This document shows, piece by piece, positions 26,979 to 35,882 of a stretch of 64,000 nt of DNA (its first letter is position 1; the number at the start of each line of letters is the position of its first letter). The position numbers and the translations under genes were made by a program. This DNA is from UBA10349 sp003485905. GTDB lineage: Bacteria; Pseudomonadota; Gammaproteobacteria; Arenicellales; Arenicellaceae. Location: assembly GCA_943787185.1 (NCBI GenBank), contig CALSLL010000006.1, forward strand, positions 186,001 through 250,000, given 5' to 3'. Below the pieces are notes generated by a model. That model did not search any database. It was not told the DNA's origin and saw only the letters and a list, made by a program, of their open reading frames with translations.

Positions 26979-28162
26979 GCATCACCTTCATAAATTATCC
27001 GCCACTCCCCAACGTCATTCCGCTGCCAGTACATCTGCTTCTGGCTATTATCTTTAAAAGTGTCGCTTTCAAATTTCTGAGCATATTTCACCAAAATGGT
27101 ATCTTGCTCCCCGGGATACACAAACAAGCCGCTAATAGCGGTATCTACACGAATATACTTAGCGGTTTGGATAACTCGCTTTTTACCGGTCAACCATTTT
27201 TCGAAAGCGATAGACGAGAACCCAAACTTTCTAGAATTGTAAAGTTGCTGGTAACGTTCAACATCTAACGACTCCCAAGCCTCCTCCCATTCTCGAAAAG
27301 AGTCCATGAAATGGGTTTTTAATGTCTCTACACTTTCATTCGCAACCCACTCGACATTCGCACTTAGAAGTACGGGCGTACCAACATCACCATCTATGTA
27401 TTTCGCCAAGTCTTCAAAGTCTCTATTGCTGACCACAAAACAACCATCACTAGCATAGGGAACGCGACTATATTGATCAGATGGCGTCCCGTGTAGCCAA
27501 ATTCCATAACCAGTACGTTTAAGCCCTTTATCAAGCACATTTGGGTAATCAACTGGATAGGCTCCAGCCCCATATAGGTCTGGTAGTTCGTTGTCAGGAA
27601 TAAAATGGGTTATCTGATAAACACCGACCGGCGTACGCTGATCGCCTTCAACTTGTTTGCCTATTCCTTTAAGCCCTATAGTCATATAGTAGTCGGCAAC
27701 CAGTTTCGGATAACCATCTTCATTTCGATAAACGTATAAGCGGCTGTGCTCCATATCGCCTAAGATCACATAAGGTGCATTGCCTATATCTAGGAGTGCT
27801 GCTGGTACCAAACCTTCATCAGGATAAAAATCAGTCAACCCTTTTCGTGCAAGCAACTCATGATGTAACCCTTGCGCCTGCTCGGGATCATCTATTTTTA
27901 GCTGTAACCCAAAATCGCTCAAAGGTGAGTTAAACCCCGAATAAATATCGCCTAACAACGCAGCGCCAATTCGACTAGTGGGATAATCCGCAACCAGCGT
28001 TAACGCAAGTTCTCGCGCAAGCTCGAGTTCGGCGGACTGTATAGCGGACAGAACGCTGAGCAGCCTAGCTTCATAAGGATCTGGGTCTCGATCAACAGCA
28101 GACACCGTCGTTATAAAAGTAAAAACGGCAAGTACGATAATATAGTTCCGACTAGCGCACAT
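26975..28162 (-). CDS. L,D-transpeptidase (YkuD) with C-terminal NTF2-like domain
   Basis: Periplasmic enzyme that may make 3-3 crosslinks in peptidoglycan or anchor proteins to it. Signal peptide residues 1-22. The YkuD domain spans about 130-268, with the catalytic motif of H224 (WLHGTP) and C241 (SDGC). The first 100 residues are a helical region like TPR. Residues about 283-395 form a domain similar to the end of the neighbouring TPR protein (FREWEEAW, conserved YxxLY and WRIIYE elements), the family-like C-terminal module of the Cds6 kind. ATG 28162 overlaps the region just after the TPR stop by 3 bases of gap. Confidence 0.87.
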   Translation of the reverse strand: MCASRNYIIVLAVFTFITTVSAVDRDPDPYEARLLSVLSAIQSAELELARELALTLVADYPTSRIGAALLGDIYSGFNSPLSDFGLQLKIDDPEQAQGLHHELLARKGLTDFYPDEGLVPAALLDIGNAPYVILGDMEHSRLYVYRNEDGYPKLVADYYMTIGLKGIGKQVEGDQRTPVGVYQITHFIPDNELPDLYGAGAYPVDYPNVLDKGLKRTGYGIWLHGTPSDQYSRVPYASDGCFVVSNRDFEDLAKYIDGDVGTPVLLSANVEWVANESVETLKTHFMDSFREWEEAWESLDVERYQQLYNSRKFGFSSIAFEKWLTGKKRVIQTAKYIRVDTAISGLFVYPGEQDTILVKYAQKFESDTFKDNSQKQMYWQRNDVGEWRIIYEGDA

Positions 28163-28165
28163 AGG

Positions 28166-29173
28166 TCAAAGCACCTGTTCGTCAGTGATCAACCAACGGC
28201 CGAGTACATTCTCCAAGCGAAGGCGTTTTTTGATTGTATCTTTTAAGGAATCTGATTCATACGACTGCCAAAACTCCACCTGCCAAATATTGTCCACATT
28301 AGTAATATTTACTTGTTCCACTGCGACTTTAATGAAACCTTTATTGGTAAGCCTTACACGGCGCTGTTCCACCCATTCTAGATGTGATAATCCGGCCGGG
28401 GCATATGTGTCGGTGTACTTTGAGATATACCCATCGACGTTCTGATCGGTCCAGTCCTCTGCCCAGGTTAAAACAAACGCTCCGATCTCTTCATATTCTG
28501 TACTTTCTAACAAAGCCTGCTCTTTAGCCTGAGCTTCGATACTAGATTGAACTTCGAGATTAGCCTGGTCTTCGACATTGGTCCGGTCTTCTGCTCTTAC
28601 CTGAGCCTCTGCTTCTGCGAGCGAACCTTTATCAGTTTGCGTCTCTGAAGTAACCACCTCAGCCATCGAAGGTTCATCAATTACCATATCACTACTAATT
28701 GCGAGAGCTGATGTACTTACCGTTGAAGGGTCATTTAACGCTGCCCTGTATGCATTGGCAGCCAAAACACCGTGAACAGTCGTCAAATTATCAAATAACT
28801 TTCTAAAATTTTCTTGTGAGCGTAAACCCCTAACGGCCCAATCACGCGCGAGCTTAAGATCACCTCGGTCTGCATACAACGCAGACAAGTTCAAATAAGG
28901 CTCCGGGTTCGCTGGGAACGTCTCTACCAATGATTGATAAATAGAAATTGCTTCGTCTACTGCCCCACTAAGAGTTAAAGCCCGCGCTTTAATAAAAGCC
29001 AGCTTCGCCCGATCAGGTTTCTCGCTGATGTTTTCTTCGAGATTATCCAGCTCCTGAAGTGCTTGACTATAGGAGCCCGCTGAAACAAGTTGCCGAACCT
29101 TGTCATAATCAGTAGCCCAAACAAGCGAGACTGGAAGACAAAGGAGCAAGTAAATGGAAATATTTCGAATCAC
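28166..29173 (-). CDS. TPR protein with C-terminal domain shared with the L,D-transpeptidase
   Basis: A secreted 335-residue protein: signal peptide 1-20 (ends VWA), about three TPR-like helix pairs at 24-150, a low-complexity acidic Gln/Glu repeat at 191-220, and a C-terminal domain at 233-335 that resembles the end of the downstream L,D-transpeptidase. The start is GTG 29173; no better start is near. The gene ends 3 bases before the transpeptidase, so they are cotranscribed. Role unknown; the shared domain suggests binding the same partner or wall component. Confidence 0.75.
   Translation of the reverse strand: MIRNISIYLLLCLPVSLVWATDYDKVRQLVSAGSYSQALQELDNLEENISEKPDRAKLAFIKARALTLSGAVDEAISIYQSLVETFPANPEPYLNLSALYADRGDLKLARDWAVRGLRSQENFRKLFDNLTTVHGVLAANAYRAALNDPSTVSTSALAISSDMVIDEPSMAEVVTSETQTDKGSLAEAEAQVRAEDRTNVEDQANLEVQSSIEAQAKEQALLESTEYEEIGAFVLTWAEDWTDQNVDGYISKYTDTYAPAGLSHLEWVEQRRVRLTNKGFIKVAVEQVNITNVDNIWQVEFWQSYESDSLKDTIKKRLRLENVLGRWLITDEQVL
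28514..28603 (-). repeat. Degenerate six-residue repeat in the TPR protein
   Basis: Residues 191-220 of the TPR protein read as five imperfect six-residue units with Glu at or near the fifth position, such as QVRAED, RTNVED, QANLEV, QSSIEA. At DNA level this is an 18-base period with many substitutions. It probably forms a flexible or helical spacer between the TPR and the C-terminal domain. Confidence 0.6.
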
Positions 29174-29326
29174 AAGGACATCACATGCGTTAAATTTTCA
29201 AACCAATAATTACTTATGACAGGTCCGCTAAACACTATCATCAGAAATTTAGACTAAATATGCAGCCAGTATTATCCGAACATTATGGCCGGATACAACC
29301 TGCTTTAACTATATAGTTGGAACACC

Positions 29327-32038
29327 TTAATGAGCCAATGCCCAGTTCGCACCTGCGCCAGCCTCGACTAACAGGGGTACGGACAGCGTTCCTACACCCG
29401 CCATTAGCTTACATACCTGTTCAATCGTCTCTGCTTGCTGTGCCTCGGGCAATTCAAATACAAGTTCATCGTGCACCTGCATAATCATTTTTACCTCAGG
29501 GGCATCTGCTGTTATCCACTTATCCACCGCTAGCATCGCCATTTTTATCAAATCAGCAGCAGTACCCTGCATTGGAGCATTTATAGCCGTTCGCTCAGCA
29601 TATTGTCGGCGTGCCCCATTACTCGCTTTTATATCTGGGAGGTACAACCTTCTACCATAGACCGTTTCAACGTAACCGCTTTCCCGAGCATTTACACGCG
29701 TATTATCCATATACTCTTTTACACCGGGGTACCGTTCAAAATATACGTTGATATAATCTTGCGCCTCCCCTCGATGCACGCCCAATTGCTTAGCCAAGCC
29801 AAATGCAGACATTCCATAAATTAGGCCAAAATTAATGGCTTTCGCATTTCGCCGCTGATCAGAGGTGACATCTTGTAATGAACAATCAAATACCTCAGCT
29901 GCAGTCGCGCTATGTATATCATCTCCATTTTTGAATGCTGTAACTAACGTAGTATCGCCAGACAAATGAGCCATGATTCTCAATTCGACCTGCGAGTAAT
30001 CTGCTGCCACTATTATATTCCCTGGCTCAGGAATAAAAGCTTCGCGAATTCGGCGACCCTCTTCTGTACGAATGGGTATATTCTGAAGGTTTGGATCAGT
30101 AGATGACAAACGACCAGTTGCTGTCACGGCCTGCTGATATGACGTGTGAACCCTGTTTGTTTTAGGATTAATCATAATCGGCAGTTTGTCGGTATACGTA
30201 GACTTAAGTTTCCCTAGGCCTCGATGCTCAACAATTATCCTGGGCAATTCATGTTCTTCTGCCAACTCCTGCAATACGTCTTCAGCGGTTGACGGTTGTC
30301 CTTTGGGGGTTTTACGAATAATTGGGAGCTTCAGCTGCTCAAACAGTATTTCTTGTATTTGTTTTGGCGAAGAAAGATTGAAAGCACCACCGGCGGCTTG
30401 ATGAGCGAGTGTTTCCAATTCCTGCATACGCGCCGCTAATTGTTGGCTCTGCAGTAGCAGCATCGCACTATCTATATAAACACCATTTCTCTCTATTTTG
30501 GATAGTACCGACAATAATGGCATCTCCAGGGTATGAAACAGCTTTTCTTGAATCTTATGCTCTGCCAACTTAGGCATTATCGAATGATGAAGCCGCAACG
30601 TTATGTCAGCATCTTCTGCAGCGTACGGGCCAGCCTGATCCAGTGAGACCTGATCGAAGGTAATCTGAGATTTACCTTTACCTGCTACTTCTTCGAATTT
30701 TGTAGTTTTTATACCCAAATGACGCATTGCCAGGGTATCCATATCATGTCGATTTGCGACACTATCCAGTAAATACGACTCCAACATAGTGTCGTAGGCG
30801 ATTCCCGCTAGTTCGATATTGTAATTTGCTAATATCGAACTGTCGTACTTTAGGTTCTGACCAACTTTTAGAGCTGTCTCATCCTCTAACAGTGGTTTTA
30901 GCTCTTCCAATACGTATTCCCGACTAAGCTGCTCAGGAGCACCCATATAATTGTGTGCAACCGGCACATAAGCCGCCTTACCTACTTCCACAGCAAATGA
31001 TACCCCTACCAATTCAGCCATCATAAAGTTTAACGACGTAGTCTCGGTATCAAATGCGAATAACTTTGCTTCTTTAAGCCGCTTCAACCATATCCCGAAA
31101 GACTCTTTGTCAAGAATTAGGTCGTAATCTGTGCTGAGTTCAGGCTCTAAATTGCTGCCAGGAGTAGACTCTGATTCATCACCAAAATTTAGCTCCGACC
31201 GCCACTTTTTGAATTCCAATTCACTGTACAAGTCCGCCAACTCTTTTGTGTCCTGCTCAACAGGCGATAAATCATCTAGGCTCACATCAAGTCTTAACCC
31301 ACATCGAATTGTTACCAAATCTTTTGAAAGAGGTAGTTCGGGCATAAACTCGCGCAGGTTCTCGCCAACTTTTCCACTGATATCATTTGCATGTTCAACA
31401 ATATTATCAAGCGAATCATATTGCTCCAGCCACTTTACTGCAGTCTTTGGACCAACCTTAGGAACTCCTGGCACATTATCAGAGCTATCACCTATTAGCG
31501 CTAAATAGTCTATTATTTGGTCAGGGCGAACACCGTATTTCTCTACTACACCACTAACATCGTATTGGGCTTTTTTCATCGTGTCGATTAGCGTCACCTG
31601 ATCATTAACAATCTGCGCCAAGTCTTTATCCCCCGTTGAAACCACCACACTTAATCCTTTTTCTGCGCCTTCACGTGCTAGCGTTCCGATAACGTCATCG
31701 GCCTCGACTCCGGGTACCGTTATTAGTGGTAAACCTAATGCTTTAACAACTTTATGCACATAGTCTATTTGGCTGCGTAATTCGTCTGGCATAGGGGGGC
31801 GGTTGGCTTTGTATTGCTCGTACAGGTCATGCCGAAAATTCTTTCCCTTCGCATCAAAGACAACCCCAATATACTCGGGCTGATATTCTGCCAGTAAGCT
31901 TTTCAGCATATTCACCACGCCAAAAACAGCGCCTGTTGGTTGTCCTTGTTCGGTGGCAAAACGTTTTAACGCCGGTTGAAAAAAGGCGCGAAAAAGATAC
32001 GACGAACCGTCGACTAAGATAAGTGTTTTTTGTGACAT
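29327..32038 (-). CDS. polA: DNA polymerase I PolA
   Basis: Fills gaps and removes RNA primers. The 903 residues are in the usual three parts: 5'-3' exonuclease (about 1-290, with LVDGSSYLFRAFF and GVEADDVIGT), 3'-5' exonuclease (about 310-490; the DxE metal ligands are intact in FAFDTETTS), and polymerase (from about 500) with motif A DYSQVELRIMAHLSGD, O-helix RRNAKAINFGLIYGMS and motif C QVHDELVFE. It begins with ATG 32038. The DUF2782 gene is divergent, as in Pseudomonas. Confidence 0.98.
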   Translation of the reverse strand: MSQKTLILVDGSSYLFRAFFQPALKRFATEQGQPTGAVFGVVNMLKSLLAEYQPEYIGVVFDAKGKNFRHDLYEQYKANRPPMPDELRSQIDYVHKVVKALGLPLITVPGVEADDVIGTLAREGAEKGLSVVVSTGDKDLAQIVNDQVTLIDTMKKAQYDVSGVVEKYGVRPDQIIDYLALIGDSSDNVPGVPKVGPKTAVKWLEQYDSLDNIVEHANDISGKVGENLREFMPELPLSKDLVTIRCGLRLDVSLDDLSPVEQDTKELADLYSELEFKKWRSELNFGDESESTPGSNLEPELSTDYDLILDKESFGIWLKRLKEAKLFAFDTETTSLNFMMAELVGVSFAVEVGKAAYVPVAHNYMGAPEQLSREYVLEELKPLLEDETALKVGQNLKYDSSILANYNIELAGIAYDTMLESYLLDSVANRHDMDTLAMRHLGIKTTKFEEVAGKGKSQITFDQVSLDQAGPYAAEDADITLRLHHSIMPKLAEHKIQEKLFHTLEMPLLSVLSKIERNGVYIDSAMLLLQSQQLAARMQELETLAHQAAGGAFNLSSPKQIQEILFEQLKLPIIRKTPKGQPSTAEDVLQELAEEHELPRIIVEHRGLGKLKSTYTDKLPIMINPKTNRVHTSYQQAVTATGRLSSTDPNLQNIPIRTEEGRRIREAFIPEPGNIIVAADYSQVELRIMAHLSGDTTLVTAFKNGDDIHSATAAEVFDCSLQDVTSDQRRNAKAINFGLIYGMSAFGLAKQLGVHRGEAQDYINVYFERYPGVKEYMDNTRVNARESGYVETVYGRRLYLPDIKASNGARRQYAERTAINAPMQGTAADLIKMAMLAVDKWITADAPEVKMIMQVHDELVFELPEAQQAETIEQVCKLMAGVGTLSVPLLVEAGAGANWALAH

Positions 32039-32172
32039 TTGGACATTCTACTGGCTGCGGATCAAACAAGCACCACCCAAAGTGCATAGAATACTTGCGC
32101 AGCGGTAACTGTACTTGGTCTGCTATATGTTTAACAATGTTCATCAATATTAATTCTATCGGGAGCTTAACC

Positions 32173-32487
32173 ATGAAGTGGGTGAATCGTTCTACTGCTC
32201 TTATTGTCGTCATAATTGCGATTACTGGCGTCGAAGGTCCGCTTGTTGCGCAAGAAGTACCCGCTCCACCATCTTTAGGGGAAAACACTCTTGGAGAACC
32301 GGCAGAATTGATTGATACTATTGATGCGACAGAACGTTCAACGGCGAGCCAAGCTTCCGAAACAGAAGATACAGACCCTATAGAAACGAGCTATCGGCGC
32401 GAGGGGCATCGCTATGAAGTTAAAGTTTCGCCAAGAATAGGGGCCGATCAGTATATTCTGGATGAGAATAAAGATGGGAAGATTTAA
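32173..32487 (+). CDS. DUF2782 protein, shortened by an in-frame TAA
   Basis: Small secreted protein of unknown function. ATG 32173 has a GGGAG ribosome site 6-9 bases upstream; the N terminus is a signal peptide (cleavage near VAQ, residue 25). The core HRYEVKVSPR...YILDENKDGKI matches DUF2782, which usually continues about 20 residues. Here the frame hits TAA at 32485, but the next 21 codons in the same frame encode the expected family end (arginine, then Glu-rich, Gly-Leu-Asp, Pro-Lys-Trp). So the gene is most simply a truncated or misread version of a normal DUF2782 gene. Confidence 0.75.
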   Translation: MKWVNRSTALIVVIIAITGVEGPLVAQEVPAPPSLGENTLGEPAELIDTIDATERSTASQASETEDTDPIETSYRREGHRYEVKVSPRIGADQYILDENKDGKI

Positions 32488-32553
32488 AGGGTCGAAGAAG
32501 GCCTAGACACCAGCAATGCCAATATTCCAAAGTGGAAAATTGGCTCTTTTTGA
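32488..32553 (+). other. In-frame continuation of the DUF2782 gene after TAA
   Basis: After the TAA, 21 sense codons run to a TGA at 32551 in the same frame. Their translation (RVEEGLDTSNANIPKWKIG...) fits the normal DUF2782 C terminus, whose usual form is an arginine/acidic stretch, GLD, then a hydrophobic Pro-x-Trp ending. A single base change GAA to TAA would explain it. Confidence 0.65.
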
Positions 32554-32581
32554 TTTGTATACTTCAATATTACTAACTGTA

Positions 32582-32956
32582 ATGCGAAATTTTATTCTCC
32601 TTAGCATCCTTCTTTTTCAACCGACACTCGATGCAGCCATGGATCCTTCCATACGCTTTTACGAAATCAACAAGCGCGGCCAGCAGGAACGAATCTCCGT
32701 ACCGGGGAGAAACGACGCTGGCTGTAATCCCTTTCTCAAGAAGCCAAGATCTTATCGTTTTAATCAAGTCGGCTACGAATATTGCACACTATATACCGAG
32801 CGCAGTTGTCCAGAGGGCAGTGAAATAATTGCTCGATGGTCTGGTGATGGCCCTGAGACTACAAAATTAACTCAAGGTGGGAGATGGATACTCCAAGGTG
32901 ACTCCGAGCGCGGAATTAAAGTCGGCTCATGGAATTGTAAATTACCTGCCGAGTAA
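32582..32956 (+). CDS. Small secreted protein of unknown function
   Basis: 124 residues from ATG 32582 with a signal peptide (residues 1-19, cleaved near LDA). The mature part has four Cys (in NDAGCNPF, EYCTLY, RSCPEG and WNCKLP), likely two disulfides, and a beta-rich look with Gly and aromatic residues (ARWSGDG). It might be a small beta-sandwich or crystallin-like fold, but I do not recognise the family. It follows the DUF2782 gene by about 30 bases (counted from the TGA) and could be cotranscribed with it; no clear ribosome site. Confidence 0.6.
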   Translation: MRNFILLSILLFQPTLDAAMDPSIRFYEINKRGQQERISVPGRNDAGCNPFLKKPRSYRFNQVGYEYCTLYTERSCPEGSEIIARWSGDGPETTKLTQGGRWILQGDSERGIKVGSWNCKLPAE

Positions 32957-32990
32957 GCGTAAAAAGTGAGGTCTTTTAGATCAAACTGAT

Positions 32991-34076
32991 TCAATCTTGC
33001 CGAGGTAACGATTTGATATACAAATCTTGTTTCGAGTAAGGTATTTCTATTCCCAATTTCTCGAAAGCCAAATAAACCTCTCTGTTCAAAAAGTGTACAG
33101 CTCTGCCACGTAATTCGGGATCCTCAACCCACCCCATCATTTCATAATCTACACTAGAGGCCCCAAATTTGCGAAATCGACAAATTGGAGCGGGGTCTTC
33201 GCAAATTAAATCACTTTTTGTAGCAACTTCAAGTAAGGTCTTTTCTACCAAATCAATATTTGATCCATAACTAACACCAACCGGCACTCGAACTCGGTAT
33301 TTAGGGTTGATCCCTGCTGATTCATTCACTATTTTGGCATTGCCTATCACCGCATTAGGAACCGAAACTTCTGTGTAATCACGGGTAAACATTCGAGTAC
33401 TTCGCAACCCTATGTGCGTCACACGGCCACGTTCTCCACCATCTAAAACCACGTAATCCCCTATATTATATGGCCCATCTGCCAGTATCCACACACCGGA
33501 GATAAGATTTGCCAGTGAGTCTTTTGCAGCAAAACCAATAGCTATACCCGCTATACCGGCTGATGCCAGCCACGCTGTCATGTCCACACCCCATAGTGAA
33601 AACAGAAGGTACGCACTGACGATGAAAATTACTAACAGCGCTAGGTTTTCAAATAGTGGTAAAGTTTGAACTTGTACCAACGAAGCAGAACTTCTGCGCG
33701 TTCTAGCCGCATGCTGTAGTAATTTTTTACTAATAATAATTACCAGCAAGCTCCAAAAAAATATAGCCAAACTCGCCAGTACGAAAACGAATTTCTCTAT
33801 TAGACTACTAGATAAATCAAACCACCTTATTAGTTCGGTCGCCCCTACAGCAAACACTGAGTAAAACACCGGCTTATGCGAGTTCTCGATAACCCGATCA
33901 TCGATTAGTCGTTTTCCGAACTTTTCCTGAAAAGTAATTGCGGCCCGCGTACATGCACGATCAGCAAGGCGAGATAGCACATAAAGACCCAAAAGGGAGA
34001 TAGCACCAATTATCACTGGATGGGAAAGAACGGGTAAGGCAAAAAACTCACTTACTTTATTAAACACGGTATCCAT
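32991..34076 (-). CDS. MscS-family mechanosensitive channel
   Basis: Small-conductance channel protecting against hypo-osmotic shock. Of 361 residues, the first part has four membrane helices; the pore helix shows the Gly/Ala pattern AWLASAGIAGIAIGFAAKDSLANLISGVWILAD (split at residue 180) and the MscS beta domain follows with IGDYVVLDGGERGRVTHIGLRST. The extra N-terminal helices make it longer than E. coli MscS (286), as in the YnaI/YbdG-type groups. It converges with the secreted-protein gene (34 bases between stops). Confidence 0.88.
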   Translation of the reverse strand: MDTVFNKVSEFFALPVLSHPVIIGAISLLGLYVLSRLADRACTRAAITFQEKFGKRLIDDRVIENSHKPVFYSVFAVGATELIRWFDLSSSLIEKFVFVLASLAIFFWSLLVIIISKKLLQHAARTRRSSASLVQVQTLPLFENLALLVIFIVSAYLLFSLWGVDMTAWLASAGIAGIAIGFAAKDSLANLISGVWILADGPYNIGDYVVLDGGERGRVTHIGLRSTRMFTRDYTEVSVPNAVIGNAKIVNESAGINPKYRVRVPVGVSYGSNIDLVEKTLLEVATKSDLICEDPAPICRFRKFGASSVDYEMMGWVEDPELRGRAVHFLNREVYLAFEKLGIEIPYSKQDLYIKSLPRQD

Positions 34077-34132
34077 TATTTATTTCGCTTTGATTTGCAA
34101 CTACTGTGAATTTCGATGTGTTTTTCTCTCAA

Positions 34133-35239
34133 TCAAACGATGTGCGGCTGCGCCAGATAGTCGTGTGACTGCATTTCGGTCAAGCGGCTAATAGTTCGTT
34201 GAAATTCGAATACCAGTCGAGTACCGATATATAACTCATCTACAGTGCAGTCGGCAGCTATCAAAATATTTACATTGTGATCGTATAGCACATCGATCAG
34301 GTTAATAAATCGGCGCGCTTCATTATCTGTATAGCGTGTCATCTGTGGTACCGCAGATATTAAGATGGTGTGATAACACATAGCCAGCTCTATATAATCG
34401 GACGGCGATCGAGGGCCACCACACAATTCCTTAAACTCCATCCAAACCACACCTTCCGCAACACGTACTGTATTTATCGGGCGATTATTAACCAATATCT
34501 CACTGTTGACCTTGCCCTCATCAGGCGCTAAGCGCTCAAAATTGTATTTTAGCCCGGCGATCGCTTTTTGATCGCACGGAAAGAGGTATGTTTCTGCTCG
34601 ATCTAAAAATTCTAGCCGATAGTCTCGGCCTCCATCGAGATTAAAAACTTCTGTGTACTGGTATATCAAATCGATTGCCGGTAAGAAAAGATCCCGCTGT
34701 AAACCACCCTCATATAAATTTTTAGGTTCAACATTAGATGTCGCAACAATTGTAACTCCACGCGTGAACAAACCACGGGTTAGACGAGCCAAAATGACCG
34801 CATCGGCAACATCATTCACCACAAATTCATCAAAACAAAGTACTTGAACACGACTCGCCCAATCGCGGGCAATTATATCCAGCGGATCAGTTTTATTGCG
34901 TAACTGCTTTAGCTTCGCATGCACATCATGCATAAACCTATGAAAGTGGATACGTTGTTTATTTTTAAACGGTAAGCAGTCGTAAAAAGTATCTACCAAC
35001 CACGTTTTTCCGCGGCCTACACCGCCCCAAAAATATATCCCGGTTATTGGTGCACGCTGCTTTCCGATCAACAAACCAAATCTCTGCAAGATCGATTTTT
35101 TCGGGCTCCGAGTTTCGAGTAATTGATCATACAGACGCTGTAGTTTCTCCACAGCTTGTTGCTGAGACGAGTCCGCAAAAAACTCTGGTTTCTCCAGATC
35201 ACGCTGGTAGACGCCTAATGGCGTTAATTGCTGCGACAT
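34133..35239 (-). CDS. zapE: Cell-division ATPase ZapE (AFG1/YhcM family)
   Basis: AFG1-type P-loop ATPase that associates with the Z ring under stress. 368 residues; Walker A GGVGRGKTWLVD, Walker B LCFDEFVVNDVADAVIL with ADAV and R-finger region LFTRGVTIVATSNVEPKNLY, and the C-terminal YTDNEARRFINLIDVLYDHNVNI segment typical of this family. It is divergent from the gamma-carbonic anhydrase gene. Confidence 0.92.
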   Translation of the reverse strand: MSQQLTPLGVYQRDLEKPEFFADSSQQQAVEKLQRLYDQLLETRSPKKSILQRFGLLIGKQRAPITGIYFWGGVGRGKTWLVDTFYDCLPFKNKQRIHFHRFMHDVHAKLKQLRNKTDPLDIIARDWASRVQVLCFDEFVVNDVADAVILARLTRGLFTRGVTIVATSNVEPKNLYEGGLQRDLFLPAIDLIYQYTEVFNLDGGRDYRLEFLDRAETYLFPCDQKAIAGLKYNFERLAPDEGKVNSEILVNNRPINTVRVAEGVVWMEFKELCGGPRSPSDYIELAMCYHTILISAVPQMTRYTDNEARRFINLIDVLYDHNVNILIAADCTVDELYIGTRLVFEFQRTISRLTEMQSHDYLAQPHIV

Positions 35240-35343
35240 TTTGCTTTGTTTAGGGTCAATTAATTAAAACGAATTTTATGGACAAGTTACATTTAAGCGC
35301 TACTATTCTCACGTCAACAACCATAATTAATAACAACGCTTCT

Positions 35344-35868
35344 ATGTCCACGATTCTACCCTACAAAAACATATTGCCACGCATCGACAAAACCGCTTTT
35401 ATTGCCAATAACGCAACGATCATAGGTGATGTAGAAATCGGCTCGGGCAGTAGCGTTTGGTTTGGAACTGTTATAAGAGGCGATGTTAACAACGTCAAGA
35501 TAGGAAAAAACACGAACATTCAGGATTGTTCGATGATTCACGTCTCCACCGATGGGCAGGGCTGTTACATTGGTGATAATGTGACGGTCGGTCATATGGC
35601 AATGCTGCATGCCTGTACGATTGAGGCGTCAGCATTTGTAGGGCTAAAAGCCTGTGTAATGGATGATGCCCTGGTAGAAAGCGGTGCAATGGTCGCTGCG
35701 GGCGCGCTAGTCACCCCCGGTAAGCGCGTACCAACTGGGCAGGTATGGGGAGGCAGCCCAGCCCGATACATGCGGGAGATTCGGCCAGAAGAAGCAGAAT
35801 ATATTGCGCTCAACACCTCCCGGTATGTAGACCTGGCCAATACTTACTTGGTAACAAGTCCGAACTAA
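35344..35868 (+). CDS. Gamma-carbonic anhydrase-like protein (YrdA family)
   Basis: A left-handed beta-helix protein of hexapeptide repeats with three conserved His for a metal site: DCSMIHVSTDG, VTVGHMAMLHACTI. I chose ATG 35344 (174 aa) because it places the family start (ILPRIDKTAFIANNATIIGDVEIG) close to the N terminus; an earlier ATG at 35278 would add 22 unrelated residues. No strong ribosome site precedes either. Activity as a carbonic anhydrase is not shown for most YrdA-type members. Confidence 0.9.
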   Translation: MSTILPYKNILPRIDKTAFIANNATIIGDVEIGSGSSVWFGTVIRGDVNNVKIGKNTNIQDCSMIHVSTDGQGCYIGDNVTVGHMAMLHACTIEASAFVGLKACVMDDALVESGAMVAAGALVTPGKRVPTGQVWGGSPARYMREIRPEEAEYIALNTSRYVDLANTYLVTSPN

Positions 35869-35882
35869 TAATAATTCCCGGG

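Noticed and set aside
31131..31508. 125-residue plus-strand ORF inside polA
   Set aside because: Antisense to polA, no recognisable features.
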